64,000 nt of DNA from NCBI RefSeq assembly GCF_000237925.1, contig NC_031498.1, positions 19,120,837-19,184,836 of the forward strand, given 5' to 3'. Shown here piece by piece: positions 1 to 13,209 of this stretch (positions are counted from its first letter, which is position 1; each line of letters begins with the position of its first letter). The position numbers and the translations under genes are program-made. Source of the stretch: Schistosoma mansoni. Its lineage: Eukaryota > Platyhelminthes > Trematoda > Strigeidida > Schistosomatidae. Below the pieces are notes generated by a model. The model was not told the DNA's origin and searched no databases. It saw only the letters and a program-made list of their open reading frames with translations.

Positions 1-573
1 TAGGAATGAGACATTATTTCTGGGACTAGTCCAGGGTTGAGCTGAGGATTTGGAGTGGAGACTGGCCCAAAATAATTTGCAATGATTTCAATTTTACCCT
101 GGTCTTTCTCCATAGTCCGTGACACACTCAGTAATTAGATATAGAATTATTGGCAGTGTTTTTGTTCACTTACGAAAATACTTCGAACGCTTGATTGAAG
201 TTTTCACAAGCTGACTTTCACATTTTAATTGAGAGACACAGCTTGTGTTAGCACACATGCTCCTTATAGGTTTTTACAGTTAAATTGATCAATGACTGAT
301 GTTGATATTGTAAAATTCTCATTCCACTTCATTAAATGTCGAGGCACAGTAGTGTTTTTTCTTATTTGCATTATTTGACAACTTCCTCTACTTCTCTTTG
401 TTTCGCTGACCACTTTTTCCAACTAGATACCACGGTTACCATTTGAAACCAGACTTGCTAACCCATTAAGCGAAAGAATTTTTAAACGTTTGAATCATTG
501 AAAGCAGAGATATAGGTACATTCACACTCACCTGCACTGGTTTTGATACATCCGGATTGGCCTTGACGTTCAC

Positions 574-908
574 ATGATTGCGATAGTATGTTACGCCACA
601 TCAATTCGTATTGTAAATCTACCAGAGTGTAAGCTACGTGGTCTAATTAGTACCTATCTTTATGATCAGTGTGACTCAATTAAACACGATTTAACTATTC
701 AAAAAATACAAAGCACACACTCCATCCATGCATATCACATACTGAAAAATGTTTTCTCTCTAAGCTTGCTAGAATTTCAGTATTTGTACGATGCTTCCAT
801 GGATCAGGTCTTTGCTGCTTGTCTAGTTCGCTACCTCAGGCATCTCAAAACCGTACCGGCTATATTCCTTCCACGTCAGTATCAACGAACATTATGTGAT
901 AACCCGAT
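574..908 (+). CDS. Candidate coding exon, unknown product
   Basis: An open stretch of 111 codons starts at ATG 574 and runs to a plausible splice donor (GAT|GTAAGC at 908/909), leaving two bases of an open codon. An in-frame TGA at 544-546 with no acceptor AG between it and 574 means that, if real, this ATG should be the start codon. The peptide (MIAIVCYATSIRIVN...) has no motif I recognise. Its exit phase matches the candidate exon at 4843-4927. The case rests on length in AT-rich DNA and on phase only; it may be chance. Confidence 0.25.
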
Positions 909-912
909 GTAA

Positions 913-1797
913 GCTACTTTTCTGTATAATTCTGTACAAGGTGGAAAATCGTTATAAGTCGTCTGGTAAAGGCGATTGTAATCGAAGAGTCCATGGCATG
1001 GCTTTCTACACTTGGTGGTGGATATTCTTCACTTGGAGATCACAATGATTATGCGGTAAAGTGATATTTTTGCCTAACTCAAGTAGGCGAGTTTGGCTGG
1101 GACGGTCTCACTCTTTCAAATGAGCCTTGCGTTAGAAATTAACTCGCCTATTCTCCTAGCTAAGTCCCAATTATGGTTTGCTCAAAGCTTAATGCAGAGA
1201 GGATTCTTGAAAAATTCTGCTAAAATATTGAGGTAACACAACTTTATTTATATACACTGGTATTTGAGTGCCCTGATTCCATTGAATTGTGCAAATGATG
1301 TGTCTCAATGCGTCTTCTACTTTTAATTTATTTACTAGTATGAATGTACTGACTAACATATCTTTATATTTTTGGTATGATCTCTAAATCTGTCTTGAAA
1401 GATTCCCCCCCCCCAGGTCATGATTGCTCGTAATAGATTAAGTTGGTCACCGACTAATTGGTCTTGTAAAATGTTGTTTATCTAGTTACTTGCAAAGTAG
1501 GTCGTTTTTGTTATCAGTCCATCTGTTATCTTTATCTGAATTTTAACGTCTTCAATTATTTATAACCTGATTGTTTATCTACCAAAAGATCTCCATGTTG
1601 TCGATGGGTATAAAAGATTCACTGGTTTGACACTATCTATCTAGACCCAACAATTCACGTTCTTCGTTACGTTTGGTTTCACAGCCATAGATACAGCAGC
1701 TTTGCTCAGTAAATGATTTGTCAGGAATTTCTGGTGTTTTTATTTCAGCTTTATAGTAATCATAGGAGGATCACTTACCTAGTCATCTCAAGACTCA
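913..1797. other. Gene-free stretch
   Basis: I see no exon, RNA gene or element here. A ten-C run lies at about 1407-1416. Confidence 0.5.
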
Positions 1798-1860
1798 TTT
1801 TTTTATTTAAACACATAAATATTGATACAAAGGGGCACCAGATATATATGAGCCGCACAA
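1798..1860 (-). mobile_element. LINE 3'-end fragment, minus strand
   Basis: This stretch matches the minus-strand 3'-end sequence seen at 2466-2525 (shared words such as 'ttatttaaacacataaatat' and 'gcaccagatatatatg'). It is a second, separate copy of the same LINE tail, directly left of a plus-strand LINE fragment. Confidence 0.6.
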
Positions 1861-1884
1861 CTTGAACCGATGCATAAATGTGCC

Positions 1885-2465
1885 TGGTCCTACGTTGTAG
1901 CTGACTGACGTCACCTATGGCGAAGACGAGATATCCGTCTATCAATTAAGGGACGAGTATACTGCGCAGCAGTTCGTTCTGTTCTACTTTACGACTGTGA
2001 AACGTGGCCATTAAGAGTAGAATATACTCGTAAGTTACTAGTATTTGACCACAGATGCCTTAGAAATATTGCTCGCATCTGTTGGGATCACCGGGTAAGT
2101 AATAGTGAGGTTAGACGTGGGGTATTAGAAAATGATGGTAAATCAGTTGATGAGGTGATGAATCTTCATCGACTGAGATGGTTAGGCCACGTGTTACGTA
2201 TGCCTGAACACCGATTACCACGACGCGCTATGCTTACTAGTGTAGGGGATGGTTGGAAGAGAGTTAGGGGCGGCCAAACCAAAACGTGGCATCAGTGCTT
2301 GAAGTCACTAACTTCTAGTCTGAGCCATGTTAGTAGATGCAGACTACCTGGTTGGGGTCCGCGTGACTATCGTAACCAATGGTTGGAGACTCTGTATGAC
2401 ATGGCTCAGAATCGATCACAATGGCGAAGGTGTATACACTCTTTATCTTACCTTATATATTTATT
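1885..2465 (+). mobile_element. RTE-like LINE, C-terminal reverse transcriptase fragment
   Basis: A 5'-truncated non-LTR retrotransposon. Translation gives the typical post-RT region: KGRVYCAAVRSVLLYDCETW, then RKLLVFDHRCLRNIARICWD, then LHRLRWLGHVLRMPEHRLP, then GWGPRDYRNQWLETLYDMAQ. These are known in many endonuclease-reverse transcriptase elements of flukes. One frame is open from about 1930 to the stop at 2470-2472. The catalytic RT core and endonuclease are absent. It abuts minus-strand pieces of the same LINE type on both sides. Confidence 0.8.
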
Positions 2466-2825
2466 TATTTAAACATATATATTGGTACAAAAGATGCACC
2501 CAGATACATATGCGCCACACAAAATAATGAAAGTAGGAAGAGAAAGGATGAAAAGATAACGCGGACTAAAATGTACAACCAGAAGACACTTTCAGTTAAG
2601 AAAGTTAGAACCACTCTTTATGTAGAAAGTAAAAGAAGGTTGCAGCAGGATCGTCGCTGGCTTCTATTCTGAGCCATATCCGATAACGTCTCTAGCCACT
2701 GTGTTGCACCATCTCTCGGACCCCAGCCAGGGAGTCGTGAAGGACCAACAGAAGCTAGCACTTTTCAGCTTTCTTTCATGCCACGACACCATGTCATACA
2801 CTGGTTTTACTACGCATGCTGTTGT
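2466..2825 (-). mobile_element. RTE-like LINE 3' end, minus strand
   Basis: Read on the minus strand, this gives the LINE C-terminus (RLPGWGPRDGATQWLETLSD, then MAQNRSQ) followed by a 3' untranslated region. It ends in a (TATT)n-like tail near 2466. It is the same family as 1885-2465 but in opposite orientation, and is broken by frameshifts upstream of GWGPRDG. Confidence 0.75.
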
Positions 2826-4842
2826 ACTTCTCCCCTAGCTGCGTTTAAGCAAATTGTTTTTGAACGAACCATGAAGATGGGTATCTTTTAGGTTGCCTTA
2901 CTTTTTTTCTGCTGTATAGTCAACTGTTGACAAATTGTAATGTTTGTGATCCTGTTATAAAGCGCAGTTATTAATTGTCGTGGCTACTTCTTTTTGTCTA
3001 ATTCTTCCTAGCTTCCTCATATTTCACTGTATAGAAACTCGATTTTATGTGGCTAGGTAATGTGTCTTAGGTATTAATAGACATCTATATTTGGCTACTT
3101 ACCCACTGCTTTGTATATACTTTCCTGCTTTATTGTCCTCCTTACTATCTCCTGATGTTTTGAGATAATCTGCGTTACTTCTGACTTCAAGGGCTGTTAG
3201 TAGAGTTGGTAATAATCTTTTTGACTTTGTCATAAATGTTATTACAAGCAGATATTCAGAGTGTTAAGAGAAATTGGACAGTGTAATCTTATTAAATTTA
3301 TATTGTTTTTGTTACAATTTCCTCTTTGACTATCCTTTGGGTGAGGAAGGTGAGAATAAGTGAAAGAATTTTCACATCGCTCAGATTTAAAAAGATACAA
3401 TGCCTTACCCATCATATTTAATATGCAACAAATAGGTCAGAAAACATGACGTCCTAAACCCTAGAATCCGAAGATAAGTATCTCTTAACCGCTGTTGTAA
3501 ATTCCCTTTTGAAAATGTTAGTCGTATATCCCTTATATATACAATTGGTGGAATCCCTCTGCAACATCATGAAAAAGTGATTGTTGGCTTGTGAAACATT
3601 TAACGTAGAACAAAAATCTGTCTAAGTTTGACAACTTATTGTGTCGAAAATAGTGGTAGCCTCGTGTCTCGTAGTCGTGAAAAAATTTGGCAAGTGTCAT
3701 CATACCACCATGTTCTTTATAATCATGAAATACATCTAAATTATTTATTGTGGTGTAATGACGTAGAATATAGATTTGCGATACATTGGTTTAAGTTACT
3801 GGACTTACAAAAGAAAGCCACTAACAATCAATTGATGTTCTTTGAGAAAATGTTGATGCGATTAATTTCCCTCACAAGCAAAACAAGAATAACAATATTC
3901 TCGGTACTAAATGAATCCACTTTATTTTATTTATTTCTCTTTGGCTACATACAATATAATAAGTTCAGTTAGTTCAAGATATAGAATTTTCATGTAGTAT
4001 TGTTACGTATACGGTTTAACAGTAAAATCGACTCCACTAGATGACCCAGGTTCGGATCTCTGAGAGTACATCAATCTATTTAAAATGTAGATACGGTTTG
4101 TTTGCTTATGTCAGCTAGCATAATACCGATATCCAAGGTTTCGTGCCTATCGCCCTTGACCACCTAAACACCACTTGTTCAGCAATTACTTCAGCAACAT
4201 CACTGTGAGGTCATGTGTAAATTTCCTGATGTTTTACAGTACTTTCTGAATACATGAGTCAGATATTTTTTTGGTTCACTACGGCATATAAACTTCTAAC
4301 CTGTGTTAGTCACAAGATAGCAATATAATATGAAATACTACTTTCATTCGAATGGTGAGTGAAGTTTGAGTTCATATACCACTTAATTTCCTATATTATC
4401 AATATAATGCTAGATGCTTTCGAGTTAAGTTTTATGTGGGTAGTTAGGTGGTAAAATTTCCATTCAATCGGGATTGTGGCATAATTGAAGACTGATCCCC
4501 TTCTTAGGATAGATAAGCACCAGTTTGTACCTTGAGAATCTTTAGAATTAAGCTGTACCAGTATAAAAAGAATTCATGTAAATATTAACAGTTTATCTAT
4601 GTCTTGTTTTTATTGTACGTAAGTATCGAGAACGAGAAACTATGAATTTCAAAATACAATGCTTTTGTAACAGTAATCCTATGGTTCTCGTAAAATATAT
4701 TTGCTCATAATACTTCCATTCCCTTTCTTGTCATTTGGTCTCAATCAGTGATGTCATGTGAATTGTGTAAACCTATTTACATATCAGTTTTGCTTGGAAC
4801 TTATACAAAACGTTCCGGTGTTTTCGTATTTTCTTATTACAG
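2826..4842. other. Gene-free stretch
   Basis: No exon with good splice sites was found. The 114-codon open stretch at 3628-3972 looks like chance. At 4128-4180 there is a faint match to the 3' part of family C elements (ttgaccacctaaacacca), too diverged to call. Confidence 0.4.
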
Positions 4843-4927
4843 ACGAATATACATAATGTGGAAGCCTCTCATGAGACCTGACCTTTCATCTGATATGCGC
4901 ATAGATTACATGGCTCTTGGTTTGTGG
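4843..4927 (+). CDS. Candidate internal exon, unknown product
   Basis: The stretch has a strong acceptor (pyrimidine-rich, ending ttattacag at 4842) and a good donor (TGG|GTACGT at 4927/4928). It encodes IYIMWKPLMRPDLSSDMRID followed by YMALGLW in the only frame continuing from the 574-908 candidate: two bases from that exon plus the first base here, ending in phase 0. The product is not recognised. Splice signals and phase agree, but there is no homology evidence. Confidence 0.4.
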
Positions 4928-5053
4928 GTACGTTTACGTCACTTATGGAAAACAAAACATAAAACAAAGTCGAATTTATCCATTTCATTATCAGTAGATA
5001 ATAATTTACTTTCTCTTTATCCACATGTTAATATGTTAATCAATCGACTTTAA

Positions 5054-8000
5054 ATATAAAGATTTATATAATTCCAGAATATTTATGTATAACTGCTTAT
5101 TTTACTTTCAGATATTTTCCGTTTTTTACAGTCTCATCAAATACTATTCATGAATTATATTGGTGTTTTTTATCTTATTGGGTTAGTCACTTAGTAGTTT
5201 ATCTTTTTCACATCAATTCATTTGTCAACGAGTTTGTTGTTCTTATAATGACACATCATACTTATTAATAATTTTACGTTTATTAATAGTGGTTTAATTC
5301 ATATTCTGTGTTCCTATTGAATACCGATGTTGAAACTTAAACTCATCGTTATAAAGTCTTGGGGAATCTAAACTAAGTTGTTTCTTGTTGCTTTATTCCT
5401 TACTCATTGTGTTGTTTTATCGAGCATGAAATTGACCGACTTATAGACGTCTTCTCATACCAACAGTATTATTTGTGATTTTATGTACGTTTGTTATTTT
5501 TCATCACTGCCTTATAAGAATAGCATTGATCTCACACACCGGTATCAGGGTATATAATTGTTTTCTGTAAAAATAACTGAGGCTTTTGAATTGAATAGAG
5601 TATATGCCCCTGGGATGTCTTTGGAATCATGAGCCATGTTAAAAGTTTGCTGGGTATGATGAATATGTAAGATTTACTTCTCTTGAAATTTGCTAAGAAC
5701 TTTAATGGCTCAGTTTGTACTTTAGCTTTCATAGTTCACGCTCTCACAATTCTGCATTAAATTTGTAGTTCGAAATACAGTAGCTAATAATTCAATTTCC
5801 ATTTGTTTCATGAGATACCACCAGCCTTTTCATTCCAAAATCGTTTTATAACTCAAAGAGATTTTCGCTACACGAGCGTCAAATTTTTTTGTGAGATAAT
5901 TTCTTAATTACAGTTAATACAATGGGGTTTTATTGAATCACCAATATTTGTGCCGTTTTCTAGGTACGTAACACGAATAATTTAGTTCTGCTGTTAGCTT
6001 CACCAGAATAACATATCTGAAGTCTTTCAAAATCAAAAGACTATTTTGGTCGCTCGGAACATTTATATATGAATATATGCAAATTAGAAATGGTCCTACA
6101 ATAAATAATCATTAACTTAAGTTATAATTCTCAGTCGGGGTGATAAGCTTCGCAAAATTAGTCAACTCAGCACAGAAACTCGTAAAAAATAAACAGTTCA
6201 GTATATCCGCACAGACAAAAGGTGTATCAGTAACGAGAAAACAGTTGGTTTATTACTGACCAATAAAACATGAGGAAAGATTATATGATAAAATAGTTTA
6301 GTTACTCATGAGTAACACAGTTATATTATACCAATTGAACCTTTGGCATTCCACCATTTACAGTGTGTGCAAATAAAATCTCTTTTAGTTGGATAAGTTG
6401 TATTGCTTAGCTGTAATCCAGCCTTCGTTTTTAAAAGTTCATTTCTATATATCTGGACTAATATTTCCAAACTAACGATGAACATAGAAATGGTTTTATG
6501 GGATTAAATAACAAAAACTATAATAATGCGGTAGACTTATTGTATACACCAACTAATGGCGGAATTCGAACATCATTCTCACCAAACATCTGTTTCGTGC
6601 TAGTTTGCATCAACTCAAGCGTAACAAAAAATGATCTGCCCAAAGAATCTAGGTTAAATGATGGGCGATAACGTTAATCTCCACTAAAAACGAGTATGCT
6701 TAATTAATGCTAGTAGTTAAGCTAAACGGTAGATAAAAACTAACTACCTAGATAGATAGTAGTGGTATGTTCTGTGAATTTTGTATCATAGTTCCAGTTT
6801 GAAGTTGTACTTCTTGAACTCAGTCGGTTCAGAAATAAAATGGTCACTGGCTGGTGATATCAAATAAGAATTATGTTATGCGCCTATCTGAAGAATCAAA
6901 TAGTAAAAGTCATTGGATCTCTACCCAGTAGCTGAACGGTATTTTCGCTTCACAACATTGATTTAATAGAATATAGAACCGTTGGAAAGCATTCTTGCAG
7001 TGTTCAAAACCAGGACGAAACGACTTTCCGGTTATTTTTCAGTTCATGGCAGTATATCATGTAAATGATTTTTACGGAATACAAATTTTCATAAACATGC
7101 TTTTAAAGTATAGAGTTATTATTTCAAAAACATCTATGTTTTTTGGAGTAACTGTATTGTTTAGTACGTCTATTGGTTAACTTATGTGGCTAGGATGGAA
7201 ACCAATTTTTATTATCATCCTGCTCATACTGAAGGAGACAGAAAGATTTGGTTCATGTTTGAGTGGACTTCAGTAAATCATTTACTTGTAATTTTGAGAC
7301 ATTGTAGTCCTGTTTTCCTCTCAGTTATGATAATATACACTTTAGACTTTTCATAAACGTCTAATCATATAACCAATTTTGGAAAAAATAACATGGGTAT
7401 TGTATTACGTACTGCATATACACCTTCGCTCTCGAGTACTGGGTGTAGGTTCAAACTCCGCTCTGCTTACATTAATTTGGGTTACCTCCCATTATCACTA
7501 GTTTTGACATGATATACATCAAATCTGTGCACAAGAACTTGTACGTGGTTACTGTATTAGACCAGTTTTTGGAATTTAGAGGTTTGTGGGCGTAATTACA
7601 ATCCAATATCTACCTTGAAAGAAAATGTTTACGGTTCATTCAACTTACCAGAGATAGGTAATTCAGTCACCATAATACATCTGTGCCTTTGAAAAAGAAA
7701 GGAACCCGTGTGATAAGGCCTTAAGTTTGTCATAGTCAATGTGGAACTTGGCTTAAATGTATATCATTTCAGGTCTCGAATTAGTGCAACAAGAGATTAA
7801 CCAGATGAAAAGCACGGTAAGAAGTAATATTAAGTATGATTGAAGAATAAATTGAGTCGATAACTGGAAAGTAGCGCTAAATTCACGATTTAGGAAAATA
7901 AACGTTACTGCAACTTGTTACGGTGTTTACCGACCAACAGTTAACGACTGTATGGATTATTGAATTTTCCGCTTCTGCCTAGTGATTTTTCAGTTTTCTC

Positions 8001-8935
8001 AGTCGGTAGGCTTCTGTTGACACTACTTGTCATCTTCACTATCAAGTCAGTGACAAGTGCAGACTTTTCCCAAAATAATAGTTCTGGATCACGCTTTTTA
8101 CCTTGTAAATGGTTGAATCGTTACCACCTTGTGTACTACAGTTTATAGGTATTTGGTTTCGTTCTACAAACTTAATGTCAATTATTTGTACCAAAAGTAG
8201 CCTAACGGTATTTTATGATGACACCTTCCAATTGGGAGGTCTAAGAATATAATGCAATAATGTCTCCAATATATAAACTAACTAAATCAAGAGCGATCAC
8301 CATAAGAGTAATTTTTGACGTAATTATTATGTAAATATAAAAAAAAATTAAGCAATCTATACTTTGCTGTACAATATAACGCATCTAACAACTTTTTGTC
8401 ACCAATCACTTCTTTCCTAAGGTTGTGGCTATTCACTAACGAAACTCAGTACCCTTGTTACCTTTATCTCATTATATTTTCATTCCGATGGGTTGTTAAA
8501 AAAATATGACCCGGAACATGGTTCGTTAACTTTATATATAAGATTATCGTTTCAAACGTTAACCAAACAATTTATTTTTAGGCAAATAGATATTAATTTA
8601 TTTCATATATAATCACGCTTTTATTACAATTAATTAATCTTGATTGAGTTTAATATCTTCATATATTCTATCTCCTGGATCTATACTCCGTATCCAATAA
8701 CTCATTTCAAATCGAACCACTAGTTATTTTTCCTTCCCATAGTTTTACTGATATTTACTGCTTCGATGATCGTTCTTGATTTATTATATTCAGTCAGTTA
8801 ATATATTAATAATGTTATTTTATTACTTTCGTTATTTGGAAACTTGTAGGAATCTCGTGACAGTTAAATAACCCAATATAGTTCTGTGATATTCTGTCAA
8901 ACACTGTAGCGAATACCAGAATAAATATTTTATCA
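5054..8935. other. Gene-free stretch
   Basis: AT-rich sequence without a convincing exon or element. A tRNA B-box-like word (ggttcaaactcc, about 7450) may mark a very old SINE. Short open stretches at 6995-7180 and 7960-8148 lack splice support. Confidence 0.4.
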
Positions 8936-9001
8936 TTATTACTATTACTACTACCATTATTATTATTATTGCTATTATTATTATTATTATTATTATTATT
9001 A
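8936..9001. repeat. Imperfect (TTA)n microsatellite
   Basis: An interrupted run of ATT/ACT triplets about 65 bp long. On the minus strand it translates as an isoleucine run, which is an artefact of the repeat. Confidence 0.9.
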
Positions 9002-9194
9002 AATTGACCTTTCTGTCCTCGTCCTTATTGAAGTGTACCATTGTGTAGTGGACGTTAAAGATTTATGATTAAGACATATCTTTTTAAAACCAGTAATTAA
9101 AAATGAAGCATTAAGTGACCATATAAAATCCTTGAGAGAAAATTCTCTATTCAAAAAGGTCATTCCTTGAATTATTGTGAGAAAATAAATTCAT

Positions 9195-9479
9195 TTATTC
9201 AGTAATAACTAACATGAAGATGATTTGCTGAGATTTCGGTGTAAAGTGCTGACTGATGTAGTTCATCTGTATCAGTCGTGAAACATTAGATAGTTCTAGT
9301 AGCGCTGTGTTGTGTATCGACCAAATTTGAAATCGTGGAACATTAGATCGAGACTGATTTAAAAGCAGTCTGCCCTCGACGAAGTCAGACCATAATAAAA
9401 CCAGTGACAAGTAAAGCCTGACTTATCCATACTCCCTTTGTGGTAAGTTGAAATAGCATGAACCAAATATCCAACTAAC
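9195..9479 (+). mobile_element. Possible 5' leader of the adjoining LINE
   Basis: The sequence just before the conserved GC-rich LINE 5' region. It is less AT-rich than its surroundings and runs on without a break, so it may belong to the element. No second copy in the window confirms this. Confidence 0.3.
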
Positions 9480-12400
9480 TCCGCCAGTAGCTCCTCCGGG
9501 GGTTACTGCCGGTCCCAAGCCCGGGTAAAGGAGGAGGGTTGGGCATGGAGTTAGAGACCCCATCCCGTAGAAAACCAACTCGCCAAAAAACGCTAACCAG
9601 AAAAAATTGTTCAAACCATTTAAACTCTGACCTGGGAGTAGAAGGAATAATTATGACGTCTCATGATGAAAGCCGAGTTTCTTCGGAAGTCATGAGGCCG
9701 ATGCACCTTCTAACAACTAGAACAACAATTTTTATAGGTACATCGAACGTCCGGACAATGTGGGAGACCGGAAGAGTCTTCCAAATTGCTGCAGAAATGA
9801 GGAAATACAACCCGGGGGTGCTTGGATCAGTGAACACATTGGACGCAGGTTGAACAACGAAGACTATCTTCAGGGGAACTTCTGTTATACTCCGGTCATA
9901 AAGAAGAAAATGCCCCACATACACAAGGAGTTGCATTGATGCTGTCCAGAAAAGCACAAAATGCCTTTATTGGATGGGAATCTCATGGACCAGGGATCAT
10001 CAAAGCCTCCTTCAAAACAAAGAAAGAGGGCATTACAATGAACGTCATCCAATGCTATGCGCCTACCAACGACTACAATGAAGACGTTAAAGACCAATTC
10101 TACAATAGGCTGCAGTCTAGAAGTGCCCAACAAAGGACCTGACCATTCTGATGGGAGATTTAAATGCCAAGGTTGCAATTGATAACACTGGATACGAAGA
10201 CGTCATGAGACGATATGGGTTGGGCGAAAGGAACGATAATGGTGAGAGATTTGCAAACCTATGTGCCTTCAACAAACTGGTCACAGGTAGCACTATATTC
10301 CCACATAAACGCATTCAAAAAAACCACACGGACTTCACCGGACTAGACAGAACCTAATTGACCATATCTGCATCAACGAAAAGTTCAGGAAGACGATGGA
10401 GGATGTGAGAACCAGGAGAGGAGCTGATATAGCATCAGTTCATCATTTGCTGGTCACCAAAATGAAATTAAAACTTAAGAAGCACTGGACAGCGAGGTGT
10501 ACAAGATTACAAAAGCTTAATAGGCTTTTCTTCGGGATACTGATAAACTCAACAAATTCAAGATAGCCCTCAGCAACAGGTTCCAGATCTTTCATGATCT
10601 ACTCAATGGAGAGAGAACTATTAGGGAGAGCAACTGGAAAGGAATAAAAGAGGAAATCATTTCAACATGTCAGGAGGTTCTGGGCCACAAGAAGCACCAT
10701 CAAAAGGAATGAATCACTGTTGGTGCACTAGATAAGATTGAAGAAAGGAGGAACAAGAAGACAGCAATCAATACTAGCCGAATAGGAGCAGAAAAAGCCA
10801 AGGCACAAGCCGAATACACAGAAATAAACAAGCAAGTGAAGAGGAGCATCAGAACCGACAAACGTAAATATGTGGAAGATTTAGCAATGACAGCAGAAAA
10901 GGCTGCAAGAGAAGGAAACAGACAATTGTATGATACAACAAAGAAACTCGCTGGAAATTACCGTAAACTAGAACGACCAGTGAAAAGCAAGGAAGGCAAA
11001 GTAATCACCAACACCGAAGAACAACGAAACAGGTGGGTAAAACACTTCAAAGAACTCTTGAATCGACCAGCTCCACTGAACCCACCCAACATCGGAGCAG
11101 CACCCACGGACCTCCCAATCGATGTTGGCCCTCCAACAATTGAAGAGATCAGCATGGCCATCAGACAAATCAAGAGTGGCAAAGCAGCGAGACCAGACAA
11201 CATTCCAGCAGAGGCACTCAAAGCAGATGTAGTAGCAACTGCAAAGATACTCCACATTCTCTTCAGTAAGATTAGGGATGAAGAACAAGTACTAACAGAC
11301 TGGAAAGAAGGACTTTTTATCAAGAAACTAAAGAAAGGCGATCCCAGCAAGTGTGATAACTACAGGGGCAACACTCTTCTCTCAATACCAGGAAAATTCT
11401 TCAACAGGATGAAGGACTCCATAGACACCCAACTTCGAAACCAACAAGCTGGATTTCGTAAGGATCGATCGTGTACAGACCAAATCGCAACACCACGGAT
11501 CATTGTGGAACAATCAATTGAACGGAATTCATCACTCTACATCAACTTCATTGACTAGGAGAAAGCATTTGATAGCGTGGACAGGACAACACCATTGAGT
11601 CTTCATCATCACTACGGCGTGCCTGAGAAGATAGTCAGTATCATACGGATTTCCTATGATGGATTAAACTGCCAAATCGTTCATGGATGACAACTCACTG
11701 ACTCGTTCGAGGTAAAGACCGGTGTCAGGCAAGGTTGCTCACTCTCATACTTTCATTTTCTCCTGGTGATCGACTGAATCATGAAGACATCAACATCTGA
11801 AGGGAAGCACGGGATACAGTGGACAGCTAGGATGCAGCTGGACGATTTTGACTTCGCAGATGATCTGGCTCTTTTATCACACATGCAACAACAAATGCAG
11901 GAGAAGATGACCAGTGTCGCAGTAGCCTCAGCAGCAGTGTGTCTCAATATAAACAAAGGGAAAAGCAAGTTTCTCCGATACAATACAGCATGCACCAATC
12001 GAATTACACTTGACGGAGAAGCTTTGGAGGATGTGAAAACCTTCACATATCTGGGCAGCATCACTGATGAACATGGTGGATCTGATGCAGATGTGAAAAC
12101 GCGGATCGGCAAAGTAAGAGCAGTATATTTACAACTAAAGAACACTTGGAACTCAGAACAATTGTCAACCAACACCAAGTTCAGAATTTTCAATAAAAAT
12201 GTCAAGACAGTTCTACTATATGGGGCGGAGACCTGGAGAACTACGAAAGCTATCATCCAGAACATACAAGTATTTATTAACAGTTGTCGACGCAAGATAC
12301 TTCGTATCCGTTGGCCAGACACTATCAGAAACATTCTACTGTGGGAGAGAACAAACCAGACTCCAGCGGAGGAAGAAATTGGGAAGAAGCACTGGAAGTG

Positions 12401-12647
12401 GATAGGACACACATTGAGGAAAGCAGTTAACTGCGTCACAAGGCAAGCCCTCACATGGAATCCTGAAGGCCGAAGCAGAAGAGGAAGACCAAAGAACACA
12501 TTGCGCTGAGAAATGGAGACAGACATGAAAAGAATGAACAAAACTTGGATAGAACTAGAAAGGAAGGCACAGGACAGAATGGGTTGGAGAATGCTGGTCG
12601 GCGGCCTATGCTCCATTGGGAGTAACAGGCGTAGGTAAGTAAGTAAA
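9480..12647 (+). mobile_element. RTE-clade LINE (SR2/Perere-3-like), near full length, inactive
   Basis: The order along the element is as follows. A GC-rich 5' region (9480-9600; cccgggtaaaggaggagggt) is followed by an AP-endonuclease-like domain, with IGTSNVRTMWETG at about 9735 and MGDLNAKV at 10151. At about 10434 the usual S-D-H-H motif reads SVHHLLV, so a catalytic Asp is lost. The reverse transcriptase follows, with NYRGNTLLSIPGKFFNRM at about 11359, AGFRKDRS at 11449, EKAFDSVDR at 11559 just after an in-frame TAG, and the catalytic FADD at 11852-11863. The C-terminal region ([11 protein letters not shown], then [11 protein letters not shown]) ends in a (TAAG)n tail at about 12633-12647. 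The frame is broken by at least six stops or frameshifts (for example near 9853, 10142, 10357 and 11556), so it cannot encode an active protein. The family name is from recall. No clear target-site duplication was found. Confidence 0.9.
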
Positions 12648-12654
12648 TATACAA

Positions 12655-13209
12655 CTATTTCACTTTTAGTGACCCAGGTACACAGTTTATTGGGAGACTT
12701 TTAAATGAAAACAAACACATCTGCTGAATCCGTGTGATTATTCCTATCATGTTCTGGTTTAAATTAATAATATTCAAACTAACTGGACTTTTTGCTCGAA
12801 ATGGATCTAAAGTGTCCATTGCTGACTCTGCACCTCCAGCTCTTCCTAAATACTTCGAATTTGTTGTGCAAAAGCATACCATGATGAACGGTGATTTTAA
12901 GCTGATTAAATCTACAACGCCATTTCATTCGTATAATGCTAGTCATTTTTAAAAGAGTAGACTAATGGTTATTGCGTAACATCAATATATTATTAATTAC
13001 CAAATTATTATTTCAGTAAAAGCATTGTACATAATCTTAGAAAATAAATTTTAAATATATTACTCATACAAATGAAAATTTGTTCTATGAAAATGATGGT
13101 TAAAACAAGAAAAACTGCACATATTAAGTTTAAGGTAAATATAGGTAAGCAAGTATAACAATCTACCCATGAAACATCTGTCTCTATTACGAAAAGTCCT
13201 TCATAAATA
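12655..13209. other. Gene-free stretch, 3' of CCCH gene
   Basis: This should contain the 3' untranslated region of the minus-strand CCCH gene. I see no canonical AATAAA on the minus strand close to its stop. The open stretch at 12734-12952 has no support. Confidence 0.4.

Noticed and set aside
3628-3972. 114-codon open stretch as a gene
   Set aside because: No acceptor or donor fits, no motif is visible, and the ending is a low-complexity hydrophobic run.
4128-4180. Family C 3' fragment
   Set aside because: Only about 25 bases align (ttgaccacctaaacacca) and no neighbouring parts support it.
9423-9614. Minus-strand protein with PCPTLLLYPGLGPAVTPGG
   Set aside because: It is the reverse strand of the GC-rich LINE 5' region, which recurs at 59118-59245; both strands stay open because of composition.
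10958-11350. Minus-strand open frame of 130 codons
   Set aside because: It is the shadow of the LINE reverse transcriptase frame on the other strand. The same applies to 11753-12616, 25210-25446 and 25323-25811.
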